Assembly: GCF_040544555.1 (NCBI RefSeq)
Contig: NZ_JBEPKD010000001.1
Coordinates: forward strand, 248,001-312,000
DNA length: 64,000 nucleotides
Source of the DNA: Halalkalibacter oceani
GTDB lineage: Bacteria; Bacillota; Bacilli; Bacillales; Bacillaceae_D
Reading direction: 5' to 3'
Part shown: positions 35,848-44,988 of the stretch, in pieces
Numbering within the stretch: position 1 is the stretch's first letter
How the letters are laid out: each line of letters begins with the position of its first letter
Notes under the pieces: generated by a model
Database searches by the model: none
What the model was told of the DNA's origin: nothing
The model's input: the letters and a program-made list of their open reading frames with translations, nothing else
Translations under genes and position numbers: made by a program

Positions 35848-36792
35848 ATGGTAGCAGATTTGTATCCTTCAAGAATCGGGGAGAAGGCAAGCATTTTGAG
35901 GAGACAAGATGATGTCATCCACAAGAACTCCAACTTAATGGGAGGGCCGTTAAGCAAAGAAGAGCTGGCGCGCTATGAAGAAAACGGTTATCTCCTTTTC
36001 CAGGATTTATTTAGCAAGGAGGACATAGACGTTTTACAGCAGGAACTAAAGCGGGTACTCAATGAGAATAAAGGGAAACAGAGCGATGACGTCATCTTGG
36101 AGCCGGACAGCGACGAAGTACGCTCCGTATTTGAAATTCATAAAAACAGTGAATTTTTTAAACGGCTGTCAAAAAATAAAAAGCTCGTTTCCATCGCCCA
36201 GCAGCTGCTTGGAAGCCAAGTATATATCACGCAGTCGCGTATTAATTTTAAGCCAGGCTTCAAAGGGAAGGAATTTTATTGGCATTCCGACTTCGAAACA
36301 TGGCATGTGGAAGATGGAATGCCGAATATGAGAGCGGTAAGCTGCTCGATTATTCTTACCGACAACCATGAGTTTAACGGACCGCTGATGCTGATTCCGG
36401 GCTCTCATAAATGGTACGTCTCTTGCCCTGGAGCGACCCCGGATGATAATTACAAGCAGTCGCTCAAGAAACAGGAGCTCGGCGTGCCGGATCACGAAAG
36501 CCTGAAGTGGCTCGTTGACAAGGCTGATGGTCAGATTGATCGGGCGACAGGTCCGGCCGGTTCCGTCCTTTTCTTTGAATGTAATATTATGCATGGCTCC
36601 AGCGGTAATATTTCGCCTTTCTCAAGAAGTAATGTCTTCTTCGTTTTCAACAGCATTGAAAATAAACTGGTAGAGCCATTCTCCGGCGGAAAACCGAGAC
36701 CGGAATTTCTCGCAAACCGGATGAATATCGAACCGATTGAGCCAATCGATGAATCAATCGCGAATACGAAAGTTCTAATGGAAAGTAAATAA
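35848..36792 (+). CDS. ectD: Ectoine hydroxylase
   Basis: About 314 residues. The Fe(II)/2-oxoglutarate dioxygenase signature is FYWHSDFETWHVEDGMP, with iron ligands His146, Asp148 and His249 (CNIMHGSSGN). NGPLMLIPGSHKWY is also typical of EctD. It converts ectoine to 5-hydroxyectoine in the cytosol, protecting against salt and heat. The ATG at 35848 is chosen because AAGGAG stands ten bases upstream. The ectABC genes are not in the window, so ectD is unlinked from them here. Confidence 0.95.
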   Translation: MVADLYPSRIGEKASILRRQDDVIHKNSNLMGGPLSKEELARYEENGYLLFQDLFSKEDIDVLQQELKRVLNENKGKQSDDVILEPDSDEVRSVFEIHKNSEFFKRLSKNKKLVSIAQQLLGSQVYITQSRINFKPGFKGKEFYWHSDFETWHVEDGMPNMRAVSCSIILTDNHEFNGPLMLIPGSHKWYVSCPGATPDDNYKQSLKKQELGVPDHESLKWLVDKADGQIDRATGPAGSVLFFECNIMHGSSGNISPFSRSNVFFVFNSIENKLVEPFSGGKPRPEFLANRMNIEPIEPIDESIANTKVLMESK

Positions 36793-36803
36793 GCGGATAG
36801 ACG

Positions 36804-36828
36804 GGGTGTGCCGAATACGGGCACACCC
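36804..36828. terminator. Hairpin after ectD
   Basis: GGGTGTGCC pairs with GGCACACCC. No T run follows, so terminator strength is uncertain. Confidence 0.45.
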
Positions 36829-36929
36829 TGAATCTATGTTGACGGGTGGCACGAGAAGAAAATTCTGAATTGACAATCAATAATCCTTGGATTAAAATAC
36901 CTTTTTAGCAAACACGGGGAGTGACAGGG

Positions 36930-37625
36930 ATGAGAGATTATTCAATCAGAGAGTTTATCGAAAAGACAAAGCAAAATGAAGCGGCACGAGATTATTTCGA
37001 GCTTGAAACGGAGCGGATTCTTGAAGTCAATCTGGCCGGGGACGTATGGGCGAAAGCGGGTTCGATGATTTCATACAACGGCAAGATTAAATTTGAACGA
37101 GAAGGGATTCTTGAACACGGTGTCGGGAAAATGTTTAAAAAAGCTTTTTCCGGAGAGGGCACAGCGTTGATGAAGGCATCTGGACGCGGCGTACTCTACC
37201 TGGCGGATCAGGGAAAAAAGGTAACCGTGCTCGATTTGAACGGGGAGTCGATTACGGTCAATGGCAATGACTTATTGGCCTTTGAGCCTTCGGTTAGATG
37301 GGATATTCACCTGATGCGAAAAATGGCCGGCGTCGTTTCGGGCGGATTATTTAATGTCACGCTTGAAGGGCAGGGAAGAGTGGCGATTACGTCCCATTAT
37401 GAGCCGCTCACTTTACTCGTTGAGCCGGGGAAACCGGTGGTGACCGACCCGAATGCGACCGTTGCCTGGTCAGGTCATCTGAAGCCGGAGTTTCGCACTG
37501 ATATCAGCTACCGGACTTTTCTCGGGCGGGGAAGCGGCGAATCGATTCAGATGGAGTTTTCCGGCGAAGGATTTGTGATTGTTCAGCCTTATGAGGAAAA
37601 GAGCGGCTCAGATCGGTCCGGTTAA
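36930..37625 (+). CDS. AIM24 family protein
   Basis: About 231 residues. The AIM24/TRAP-like fold is seen in VWAKAGSMISYNGKIKFERE, GRGVLYLADQGKKVTVLDL and VTLEGQGRVAITSHYEP. Family members are found from bacteria to mitochondria with no settled function. The ATG at 36930 is chosen because GGGGAG stands eight bases before it. Single gene. Confidence 0.85.
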   Translation: MRDYSIREFIEKTKQNEAARDYFELETERILEVNLAGDVWAKAGSMISYNGKIKFEREGILEHGVGKMFKKAFSGEGTALMKASGRGVLYLADQGKKVTVLDLNGESITVNGNDLLAFEPSVRWDIHLMRKMAGVVSGGLFNVTLEGQGRVAITSHYEPLTLLVEPGKPVVTDPNATVAWSGHLKPEFRTDISYRTFLGRGSGESIQMEFSGEGFVIVQPYEEKSGSDRSG

Positions 37626-37705
37626 AGAAAATTTTTCTGGAAGTTTGTCACCTTTCCGAGCGTGCTGTCGTTACACAAATAAATGCTTTAAAGAGGGAGA
37701 GATGA

Positions 37706-38617
37706 ATGATGAAAAAAATGATGAAAGTAATCGCCGCATCTGCGCTCATTAGCGGTGCGACGGTGGCAAGTCTATCGACTGTCGCCGCTGAGGAGACTCC
37801 AGAGGTTATTGAAGGTGAGGAAGTCACCCAGGTAGAGCGCTATCAGCCGGTGATCGGCAAGGTTGTAGAGACGGAAACGACTGAAGAAGGCCTTACGATC
37901 ACGGTGGAAAATGAGGAAAATTCGCTAATTACGATTTTTCCATTAACGGATGATGTAGTGATCGGCAGCAACACGGGCGAGCGTCTTGATACTGATAGCA
38001 TCGAAGAAGGGACAGAGCTCTATGTCTTTTACGACCGGACGAAACCGATGCTGATGATTTATCCGGCTGTCATTTATCCTGAGGTCGTCATCATTCCTGA
38101 CGAAGAGTCAGTCGATCAAGTAAAGGTTGGTCGCTTTGATGAGAATTACTTAAGCGAGGACAAGAAGCTGCAAGTCTTTATTAATGAAGAAACGGTATTG
38201 GAAAACAAAGCCGGCGAAGCGATTGAAGAAGCGGATTTAGCCGGACGGGAATGGGCTGTTTTCTATGATATCGAGACGAAAAGGCTGCCTGCACAAACGA
38301 CCGCCACGAAAATCATCGCGTTAGATCCGATTGAAGAGGACGAGGAACTCGTTTGGTATCCGATCGAAGAGGACAGCTATGCTGAAAACGGCACGACGAT
38401 GATCGCTTTACGGGCGGCCGCCGAAAGCTTCGGCTATGAAGTGAAGTGGGAGCGCGGTACCGTAAAAATCAGCGGAGCGGACAAAAGCGCAGCACTGACG
38501 ATCGGAGAAGCCGCATATCAGCTCAACGGCGAAACAGTCGAGCTTGCGCAGGCACCGGTTGTAAAAGAAGGAAAAACATATGTGCCGCAAGCTTTACTTG
38601 AGGAGTTAATGAAGTAA
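37706..38617 (+). CDS. Secreted protein with copper amine oxidase N-terminal-like (stalk) domain
   Basis: 303 residues. A signal peptide (MMKKMMKVIAASALISGATV, cleaved after about residue 28 at VAAEE) is followed by two beta-rich repeats (about 45-125 and 135-205) and the stalk domain (about 220-303), with MIALRAAAESFGYEVKWERG and GKTYVPQALLEEL. Such domains are common in extracellular Bacillus proteins and probably mediate wall or protein contacts. GGGAGAG precedes the first ATG. Confidence 0.85.
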   Translation: MMKKMMKVIAASALISGATVASLSTVAAEETPEVIEGEEVTQVERYQPVIGKVVETETTEEGLTITVENEENSLITIFPLTDDVVIGSNTGERLDTDSIEEGTELYVFYDRTKPMLMIYPAVIYPEVVIIPDEESVDQVKVGRFDENYLSEDKKLQVFINEETVLENKAGEAIEEADLAGREWAVFYDIETKRLPAQTTATKIIALDPIEEDEELVWYPIEEDSYAENGTTMIALRAAAESFGYEVKWERGTVKISGADKSAALTIGEAAYQLNGETVELAQAPVVKEGKTYVPQALLEELMK

Positions 38618-38639
38618 ATAAAAGATCACTTTGATAGAG

Positions 38640-38681
38640 GGACTGGGCAAAAGGGAAAAAACCTTTTGCCCAGTCCTTTTT
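38640..38681 (+). terminator. Terminator, repeat family 2
   Basis: GGACTGGGCAAAAGG pairs with CCTTTTGCCCAGTCC, then TTTTT. The remaining gap to the next gene (38682-38908) shows no other clear feature. Confidence 0.85.
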
Positions 38682-38908
38682 CGCTAAGTCCCGTATCTTT
38701 CAGAAAAATGATCGATACACGCGACATGCGATTTCAGCGAATTTTCCATTACGCGCTGCTCTTTCATTTTCAAATAACGGAATGAATTATCCATCATTCC
38801 AGGGGCTGGTCATCCTAATCGTATGTTTACGCTCTTCCCATTTCAGCGGTCTAAAGTGAGCATCGGGTAATACAATCAATTATAGAGGAAAGAAGAGAGG
38901 GGATTGTA

Positions 38909-39478
38909 TTGAACCGCCTTCGCTTAGCAGCTGAATCGGATCAGGTTATGATCCGGCTCCACGAAGACAACGATTATGAGAACTGGTATTATCATTATCA
39001 AACGAGACACCCGTCCAAGCATAAGTTTGATGAAGGGCCGCTTGATCTGTCACGCTGCACGAGGGAGTGGTTTCAAGCGATCGTCCACCAGCATCAGCAG
39101 CTTGCTTTTCAGGATATTTCCTATGTGTTCGGCGTTTTTCGCCGGAGTGACGGGGCCCATCTTGGTGTCGTCGATCTTTCGACGCTAATGCGGGATCATT
39201 TTCAATGGGGAAGGCTTGGCTACACGATTCATAATCAATTTTGGCGGCGCGGGTATGCGAAGGAAAGTGTGCGGCTGCTGCTAAAGCTCGCTTTTCATCA
39301 TCTGCATTTTCATCGGATCGAAGCCCATATCGATACAGAGAACCTGCCATCCGTCAAAGTCGCTCAAAGCCTCGGGATGACGCTTGAGTGCGTGCGCGAA
39401 GCGTTTTTGTTTGATTTCAATGAATGGCGAAACTGTTATATTTATTATCAAAATCAGGAAAGCTGCGATGAAAAGTAG
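38909..39478 (+). CDS. GNAT acetyltransferase (RimJ/RimL type)
   Basis: 189 residues. The acetyl-CoA binding region is GYTIHNQFWRRGYAKESVRL, followed by HRIEAHIDTENLPSVKVAQS and SLGMTLE, the RimJ/RimL pattern. It starts at TTG with GAGAGGGG upstream. The acceptor may be a protein N-terminus or a small molecule. A bidirectional terminator separates it from the convergent hemD-like gene. Confidence 0.87.
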   Translation: MNRLRLAAESDQVMIRLHEDNDYENWYYHYQTRHPSKHKFDEGPLDLSRCTREWFQAIVHQHQQLAFQDISYVFGVFRRSDGAHLGVVDLSTLMRDHFQWGRLGYTIHNQFWRRGYAKESVRLLLKLAFHHLHFHRIEAHIDTENLPSVKVAQSLGMTLECVREAFLFDFNEWRNCYIYYQNQESCDEK

Positions 39479-39486
39479 GGCAGCGG

Positions 39487-39527
39487 AAAGCCGATACCGA
39501 AGCGGGACTCTTCGATATCGGCTTTTT
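39487..39527. terminator. Terminator between convergent genes
   Basis: AAAGCCGATA pairs with TATCGGCTTT around an inner CGAA/TTCG; runs of T follow on the plus strand. Confidence 0.75.
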
Positions 39528-39539
39528 CACGTCTGACAC

Positions 39540-40364
39540 TTATGATAAAGCGGGATCTTTGTAATATTTCGCCAATTCGATGATCATCGCCCCCATCCGC
39601 TCCTTTTCCGGGGCGACAATCCGTGTGACACCTTCCTCTTTTAACGCTTCGGCTGTTACTTTTCCAACGGCTACCGCTACAACCCGGCTTTCGAGCAGCG
39701 CCAATGTCTGGGCATAGTCGCCTGTCTGCTTTACATAATCGAATAACTCGCGTACTTGGATCGCGGTCGTGAAGCAAACCGCATCGAGCTCGCCGCTGTG
39801 CAGCGCCTGATAAAGCTGCTCAACAACCTTTGCTTCAGGGGCAATATGCTGATAAGGAAGAATCGTCGTCACCTTCGCACCCTGCTGTTCGAGATAGTCT
39901 GTCAGGCGGGGCAACGTGATGCCATGCAGCTGGACAACGATATGCTTTCCGTTGAAATCAATCTCCTTTTTCTTAAGCGCAGCGATAAGTCCAGCGGTCG
40001 TCCCGTCCTCGTCGACGACTTCCGGCGTGATGCCTTGCTTCTTTAACACAGCGAGCGTTTTGTAGCCGCGTAAAGCGATGGGGGTGCGCTGCAGCAGTCC
40101 AAGCAATTCTTCTTTCAGACCAATTTCATCGGCTGCCTGAATCAGCGCGTCCGTGCCAATTCCGGTTGTGAACACAAACCAGTCCGGAGCGCCGTTAATG
40201 ATCGCCCGCCATTGAGGAGCTATCTCCTCAGCCGCGAGGAAGACCGTGCCTTGTAACGGGTAAGAGCGGCACATGCCGCCTTGCTTTTCAATTAATGTCC
40301 GCATGTCGTCGACCTTTCGTGACGCGGCAAGTGCGATTGTTTTTCCTTCTAATCCTTTTCCCAT
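39540..40364 (-). CDS. hemD: Uroporphyrinogen-III synthase family protein
   Basis: 274 residues with the two-lobed HemD pattern: KTIALAASRKVDDMRTLIEK at the start, DWFVFTTGIGTDALIQA, and CFTTAIQVRELFDYV with VAVGKVTAEALKEEGV in the second lobe. The enzyme closes hydroxymethylbilane for haem, sirohaem or cobalamin synthesis. It stands alone, away from other hem genes, so it may be a second paralogue of the kind linked to sirohaem/nitrite metabolism. The 291 bases upstream (40365-40655) hold a weak AAGGTTCC/GGAACCTT hairpin at the end of the next gene and no clear gene. Confidence 0.8.
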   Translation of the reverse strand: MGKGLEGKTIALAASRKVDDMRTLIEKQGGMCRSYPLQGTVFLAAEEIAPQWRAIINGAPDWFVFTTGIGTDALIQAADEIGLKEELLGLLQRTPIALRGYKTLAVLKKQGITPEVVDEDGTTAGLIAALKKKEIDFNGKHIVVQLHGITLPRLTDYLEQQGAKVTTILPYQHIAPEAKVVEQLYQALHSGELDAVCFTTAIQVRELFDYVKQTGDYAQTLALLESRVVAVAVGKVTAEALKEEGVTRIVAPEKERMGAMIIELAKYYKDPALS

Positions 40365-40655
40365 CCGTTTTCCATCCTCTCCAGTAGCTGTCTATTCTCC
40401 ATCCATTATAACATGGGCGGCGAGATGCTGTGAGTGGGAAGAGGATTTACATCTCCAATGCTTTGTATGATCCAGGCGTATCAGCGAAAGGGAAACGATT
40501 TGTTTGCGTGGGGCGTTATCTTTATAGTGTTTAATACCATCGGTTACGCTCTGTTTTTCTTCGGGAATAAAAAGAATGGAAGGGTATTGTCCTTACTAAG
40601 GCAAAGGTTCCCGCATCAAAAAGCAGAGCTTCTTGAGCCGGAACCTTCGACACGG

Positions 40656-41132
40656 CTAAAAAGCATCATGCTCCTCGCGCAGGCGCGCGGTCGTGTTGGA
40701 ATTCCTTTGCGCGGCTGTTTCGGCGTCGGTGAGGGAGCGCATTGTTTCTCGATGAGCCTGTTCGTTTGTCAGCGCTTGGGCGCGCTCGTCAAATTCGCGC
40801 TGGGCCTCAATCGTCCGTTTGGCGTAAGGGGTCGCGGCCAGCCGTTCAAAAGGAATCGGCTCTCCGGTATCGATGCAAATGCCGTAGCTTCCATCCTCGA
40901 TTTGTTTGAGAGAGGCGCGCACTTCCTCCAGCCGTTGCTGATCGGCAAGCTGGAACGTTTGCTGCATGACCTCTTCTTCATATTCGCTCGCACGGTCGGC
41001 GGGATGATTGTCAATTCCGCTCGCCTGTTGATTGTCGGCACGCGCATGCTGTTGCTGCTTTTTTTCCAGGTCGGCTTTCATCTCAAGCAGTTCGTTTCGC
41101 AGCTGCTCGATTTGCTGTGATGAGAGTTTCAC
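40656..41132 (-). CDS. DksA/TraR-like regulator with a single cysteine (YteA type)
   Basis: About 158 residues. A long N-terminal coiled coil (about 1-70) leads to the DksA/TraR tip GSYGICIDTGEPIPFERLAA, but only one of the four zinc-binding cysteines remains, as in the YteA/YocK proteins of Bacillus. Those are thought to affect transcription or stress response; the exact role is unknown. The GTG at 41132 follows GGAGGTG by six bases; the ATG five codons upstream overlaps that site. Confidence 0.82.
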   Translation of the reverse strand: MKLSSQQIEQLRNELLEMKADLEKKQQQHARADNQQASGIDNHPADRASEYEEEVMQQTFQLADQQRLEEVRASLKQIEDGSYGICIDTGEPIPFERLAATPYAKRTIEAQREFDERAQALTNEQAHRETMRSLTDAETAAQRNSNTTARLREEHDAF

Positions 41133-41189
41133 TTGTACCACCTCCATACAATGTTACTTCCCCTCCGGTTCACGTTTTAAACGAATCGG

Positions 41190-42386
41190 CTATCGTCTGG
41201 GCTTGTTGATCCTTTTTGTCAAAGGATAGATCAGAATGCTTTGCAGGCAAAGCGAAACAAGTATCGTCCCGAAGGTGAGGGAAATGATATGATGATGCTC
41301 TCCCCCGAGGTCGGCTTCGAGCGAGAGCAGGAGCGCGACAGACATCGCTCCTTTAATCCCGGCCATCGTCAGTACGGCTTTCTTTTGGCGGGTCATTTGA
41401 TGACGCCATGATCGTTTCATAAGAGACGTCCAGGCCACGACCAAATAGCGGATAAGCAAGGTGGCGACAAAGATAAGCACAATCAGTCCACTGTCCTCGA
41501 AGCTGAGATACTTCGTCGCGACAATTCCGATGACGAGAAAGAGCAGCGCTAAAATACTCGGTTCAACTGCATCCCAAAAGCCGTCGAGACTTTGGCGGAA
41601 ATGCTTCTCTTTCTCGGATTTTTCGAACGTTCTTGAGAGCATCAGCCCTGCTGTGACGGAGGCGAGCACACCGGAAACGCCGAGCTGCTCCGCGCAGTAA
41701 AAGCTGCCGTAGGCGAGAATAATGCTGAGCATAATTTGATATTGGCGATGATGCGTCAGATGTACAGCTTTTGTGACAATCCAGCCGAAGAGGGCGCCGA
41801 TGAGCACGCCGGCGAGCGAGACGATAAAAAATTCCGAGAAAAAAGAAAGGAGTTTAAAGCTGTCCCCGTTGGCTAGCACTCCGGCCACGACCGTAAACAG
41901 AACGATGCTTGTCCCGTCATTTACCATGGATTCGCCCTCCACGACATAGGCAAGGTCGGCTTCTCCGCTTGATTGTTTTAAAATGGAAATGACCGTAACC
42001 GGGTCGGATGGTGTTAATATACTGGCCATGACGAGCGCTTCAAGAAAGGAAAGCGCGACAAACGGCTGGGCCATGATATAGATTAAAGCGGCAAGTAATA
42101 ACGCCATGACGAGCAGACCTGCCGTGCTTAACGACAGAATCATCCCAATCTGCTTTTTAAATTGCGAAAAAGGAAAATGGTAGGCAGAGATAAATAATAA
42201 TGCCGGCAAAAACCAGTCAAAGATCATATCCTTCGTCAATTCAATCGACTGAAAAAAAGGAATAAAGGACAGGCATACGCCCAGCAGCACTAAAACAACT
42301 GGAACAGGGAAGGCTTCTTTCTTTTTATCAATCGTAAAAACGATATATCCGATAAAAAGCAGCAGGATGACGTGAAAGGACTGCAC
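41190..42386 (-). CDS. Na+(K+)/H+ antiporter, NhaP/CPA1 family
   Basis: About 398 residues with 11-12 membrane segments. CPA1 motifs are visible: the ion-binding region in LTPSDPVTVISIL and VEGESMVNDGTSIVLF, and GIKGAMSVALLLSL near the end. It exchanges cytosolic Na+ or K+ for protons, important at high pH or salt. The GTG at 42386 follows AGAGGTG by six bases; the frame extends 58 codons further without membrane-protein character. It is divergent from nikR. Confidence 0.88.
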   Translation of the reverse strand: MQSFHVILLLFIGYIVFTIDKKKEAFPVPVVLVLLGVCLSFIPFFQSIELTKDMIFDWFLPALLFISAYHFPFSQFKKQIGMILSLSTAGLLVMALLLAALIYIMAQPFVALSFLEALVMASILTPSDPVTVISILKQSSGEADLAYVVEGESMVNDGTSIVLFTVVAGVLANGDSFKLLSFFSEFFIVSLAGVLIGALFGWIVTKAVHLTHHRQYQIMLSIILAYGSFYCAEQLGVSGVLASVTAGLMLSRTFEKSEKEKHFRQSLDGFWDAVEPSILALLFLVIGIVATKYLSFEDSGLIVLIFVATLLIRYLVVAWTSLMKRSWRHQMTRQKKAVLTMAGIKGAMSVALLLSLEADLGGEHHHIISLTFGTILVSLCLQSILIYPLTKRINKPRR

Positions 42387-42580
42387 TGGCTTCACCTCTT
42401 TTATTCGTGTAAGATTCCTTTTTATCTTCCCATCTTTGCCGTTGTTCAATCCTTTTTCGTAAGAACGTAATCGCGCTATGCTCGACGTCCGCATTCTTGT
42501 ATAATAAGACAGGAGCGAAAACAAGAAAAAGAGTGCAGAACAATTGCAATACCTATTCATCGTGAGGAGTGACGATCGAT

Positions 42581-43003
42581 TTGTCTAATAAACAGTTAAA
42601 ACGCTTTGGTGTATCAATGGAGGAAGGACTTCTGCTGAAATTTGACCAGCTGATTAAAACAAAAGGGTATGAAAATCGATCAGAAGCTGTTCGTGATCTT
42701 GTCCGCGATGCCCTCGTTAAGCAGACGTGGGAAGATGACGAGCAAATGGTCGCCGGAAGTGTATTGATTTTTTACGACCATCATCAGTCTGATTTACTGC
42801 AGGAGCTGACTGTTATTCAGCATGAAATGCACGATCAGGTACTGGCGACGACGCATTTTCATATTGATCACAGCAACTGTCTGGAGATTATTGTCGTGAA
42901 AGGCAAAGCGAAGGACATTCGCACCTTCAGTGATCAGCTTATTAGTTTAAAAGGGGTTAAATACGGCAAATTCACCGTTTCTCCGCTGGCGTCAATGGAG
43001 TAA
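42581..43003 (+). CDS. nikR: Nickel-responsive regulator NikR
   Basis: About 140 residues. An N-terminal ribbon-helix-helix domain (LKRFGVSMEEGLLLKFDQLI, GYENRSEAVRDLVRDAL) is followed by the ACT-like metal-binding domain. The nickel ligands are all present: HEMH, THFHID and HSNCLEI (His81 or His84, His92, His94, Cys100). The TTG at 42581 lies eleven bases after GAGGAG. It should repress nickel uptake genes when nickel is bound. No nickel transporter, hydrogenase or urease gene is in the window, and no GTATGA-type operator is obvious nearby. Confidence 0.9.
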   Translation: MSNKQLKRFGVSMEEGLLLKFDQLIKTKGYENRSEAVRDLVRDALVKQTWEDDEQMVAGSVLIFYDHHQSDLLQELTVIQHEMHDQVLATTHFHIDHSNCLEIIVVKGKAKDIRTFSDQLISLKGVKYGKFTVSPLASME

Positions 43004-43018
43004 GCCCTGCGGAATCGG

Positions 43019-43066
43019 CAAAGAGCTTGAGAGAAGGGAAATCGCCCTTTCGTCTCAAGCTCTTTG
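43019..43066 (+). terminator. Terminator after nikR
   Basis: CAAAGAGCTTGAGA pairs with TCTCAAGCTCTTTG; a 14-bp perfect stem. Confidence 0.8.
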
Positions 43067-43069
43067 TAT

Positions 43070-43209
43070 ACTCTCGCAAGCTCCCAATCTGATTTCAGTC
43101 CACATCGTATCGCCGGACTTACAGTGTGAGTCGCCGCCGCTTCGGCTTCCTGCTGTGTACCAAAGACAACGGTAACTGCCAATGAAAGCAGTGTCGTCAA
43201 TCGGATCAT
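43070..43209 (-). pseudogene. Remnant of a secreted LysM protein (signal peptide plus frameshifted LysM start)
   Basis: The ATG at 43209 opens a signal peptide (MIRLTTLLSLAVTVVFG, then TQQEAEAA) and ATHTV. One base appears lost there: in the next frame the sequence reads SGDTMW, so the ancestor read THTVKSGDTMW, the start of a LysM domain. A few more codons in that frame give EIRLGACE, then a stop, and the nikR terminator follows. This is an N-terminal stub of a wall-binding protein; the rest is gone. Confidence 0.65.
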
Positions 43210-43423
43210 TTGTTTCCTATTCAGAATTGTATGGGAAAGAGAAAATGAAGGATAGCTGTAAAGCTTTCCTGATAGTAAACATTTGATGCCTGTCCGTTAT
43301 TTCATCAACAGTAATTCTGTGTAATAAACAGTTGAAAGAGGGGGAAAAGAGGAGTAAAGTAAAAAATGATGATCCGTAGAGAGGCGAAATAATTCGTCCG
43401 TCACGAATGAAGAGGAGAAGGCC

Positions 43424-44794
43424 ATGTTTCCATTTCTATTCCGTCATTTGTACATTTTTTATTCTGCTATTCTCATTTTGTATGTCATTAATACTTTTAT
43501 TTCCAGTTCACAAATAAACTATGTCATTGGCGCCTTGGCGATCCCAATGCTGCTTTTATCCTTTAAAGGCGCAAGCAGGCTGTTTCGCACGCTTGGCTGT
43601 ATTTTTTTAAGCATAGGAATGCTTTTTTATTTTTATTCAGGACTGCCGATCCTTGATCTCCCGCTTTATATGACGTCGACGATGCAACTGCTCGCTTTTT
43701 TAACCGTATTGCCGTGGATGAACAGCGTCGTTCACGCCGGGCGTTTTGACCGCCGCATGAATGAAGTAATGAAGGCAAATGTTTCAAGTCTCGGCAAGCT
43801 TTATGTTAGAAGCTCGTTCACTACATATATGCTATGTACCTTTGTCAATTTATCGTCGATTCCATTAACGCAGGAGGTACTGCTTGAAAATCTCGCGAAG
43901 GCGAAGAAAAAGTTGCGCGATACGTTTATCAGCCAGACGACATTACGCGGCTTCTCTCTCGCATTGGCGTGGAGCCCGATGGAGATCATCGTCGCGCTCA
44001 CCGTCGATGCGACAGGGGTCAGCTACATAACTTACTTGCCGTGGCTGATTATTTGTTCGGTAACAGTGCTGCTCGCCGACTGGCTGTGGGGCCGTAAAAA
44101 ATATCAGTCGATCAGCTATGAGCCGAGCGGTACAGGCGCTGCCCGCTCTCTGCAACCACGGCGGCTTGTTGGCCAAATTGTCAAATTATTTCTTGCTTTA
44201 TCGGTTTTTTTAGTCGCTGTCGTGACGATTGGAAACGTCTTTCAGCTGAACTTTATTTTATCGGTTACCCTTGTCATCCTGCCCTTTTCCTTTATCTGGT
44301 CGATTTTGTTGAAAAGATGGAACAGCTTTATTACGATTGGCTGGCGGACGTGGAAGGTACGGACGAATCATATGCAAAATTTCGTCGTGCTTTTCCTCTC
44401 GCTGGCGTTCTTTTCCAGCGCGCTGAATGAAACGCCTTTTTTGCACTATATTCAGCAGCCGTTTTTTGCCGCTTCCGAATATCCGCTCTTGATCCTGATT
44501 TTGATTCAGCTCACTTATTTGGTCTTGAGCATGATCGGCGTTCATCCGATTGCGACAATCGGCATCCTGGTCGAAGTGCTGCAGCCGCTCTATGACATTA
44601 TGAATCCATTAAGCATCGGAATGGTATTGATTACGGGTGCCCTGCCTACTGCCGCGGTCGGCGTATACGGCGTTACAGTCACAATGACGTCGATGATCAC
44701 GAAGCAAAACCCATACCGCGTAACATGGGCGAATTTGCCTTTTGCCCTTGTATATGGGGGGATGGGCGTCTTGCTCGGGTATCTGCTCTTGTAA
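43424..44794 (+). CDS. Uncharacterised 12-helix membrane protein, paralogue C
   Basis: 456 residues with about 12 hydrophobic segments. It shares with paralogue A the loop TTLRGFSLALAWSPMEIIVA, the middle block FVVLFLSLAFFSSAL and the late motif IGVHPIATIGILVE. GAGGAG precedes the ATG. The paralogue D gene follows 250 bases later on the same strand. Probably a transporter; the substrate is unknown. Confidence 0.75.
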   Translation: MFPFLFRHLYIFYSAILILYVINTFISSSQINYVIGALAIPMLLLSFKGASRLFRTLGCIFLSIGMLFYFYSGLPILDLPLYMTSTMQLLAFLTVLPWMNSVVHAGRFDRRMNEVMKANVSSLGKLYVRSSFTTYMLCTFVNLSSIPLTQEVLLENLAKAKKKLRDTFISQTTLRGFSLALAWSPMEIIVALTVDATGVSYITYLPWLIICSVTVLLADWLWGRKKYQSISYEPSGTGAARSLQPRRLVGQIVKLFLALSVFLVAVVTIGNVFQLNFILSVTLVILPFSFIWSILLKRWNSFITIGWRTWKVRTNHMQNFVVLFLSLAFFSSALNETPFLHYIQQPFFAASEYPLLILILIQLTYLVLSMIGVHPIATIGILVEVLQPLYDIMNPLSIGMVLITGALPTAAVGVYGVTVTMTSMITKQNPYRVTWANLPFALVYGGMGVLLGYLLL

Positions 44795-44988
44795 AAGCGA
44801 CAGGGCCGGAGGGGAGCTGTCAGCTCCTTTCCGGGCGAATCGCCGAATGAAGAGAGATTGTGCATTGAGAAGCGCTCATGTATGATAGAAAGAGGGCTTT
44901 TGTCGTTCGTTGCGAGAACGCGAGAACGCTTACTTTCGAAGATTCCCTGTTTCATAGCAGGGGGTGAGGCAAACGAAGGGAGGTCATA

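Noticed and set aside
40434..41120. A 228-codon plus-strand frame with a hydrophobic stretch near its start
   Set aside because: Most of it is the reverse of the DksA/TraR-like gene. The hydrophobic part (about 40500-40570) has no convincing ribosome site; a separate short membrane peptide cannot be excluded but is not supported.
44808..44838. Hairpin CCGGAGGGGAGCT with its complement after paralogue C as a terminator
   Set aside because: No T run follows. It may be structured RNA but termination is not supported.
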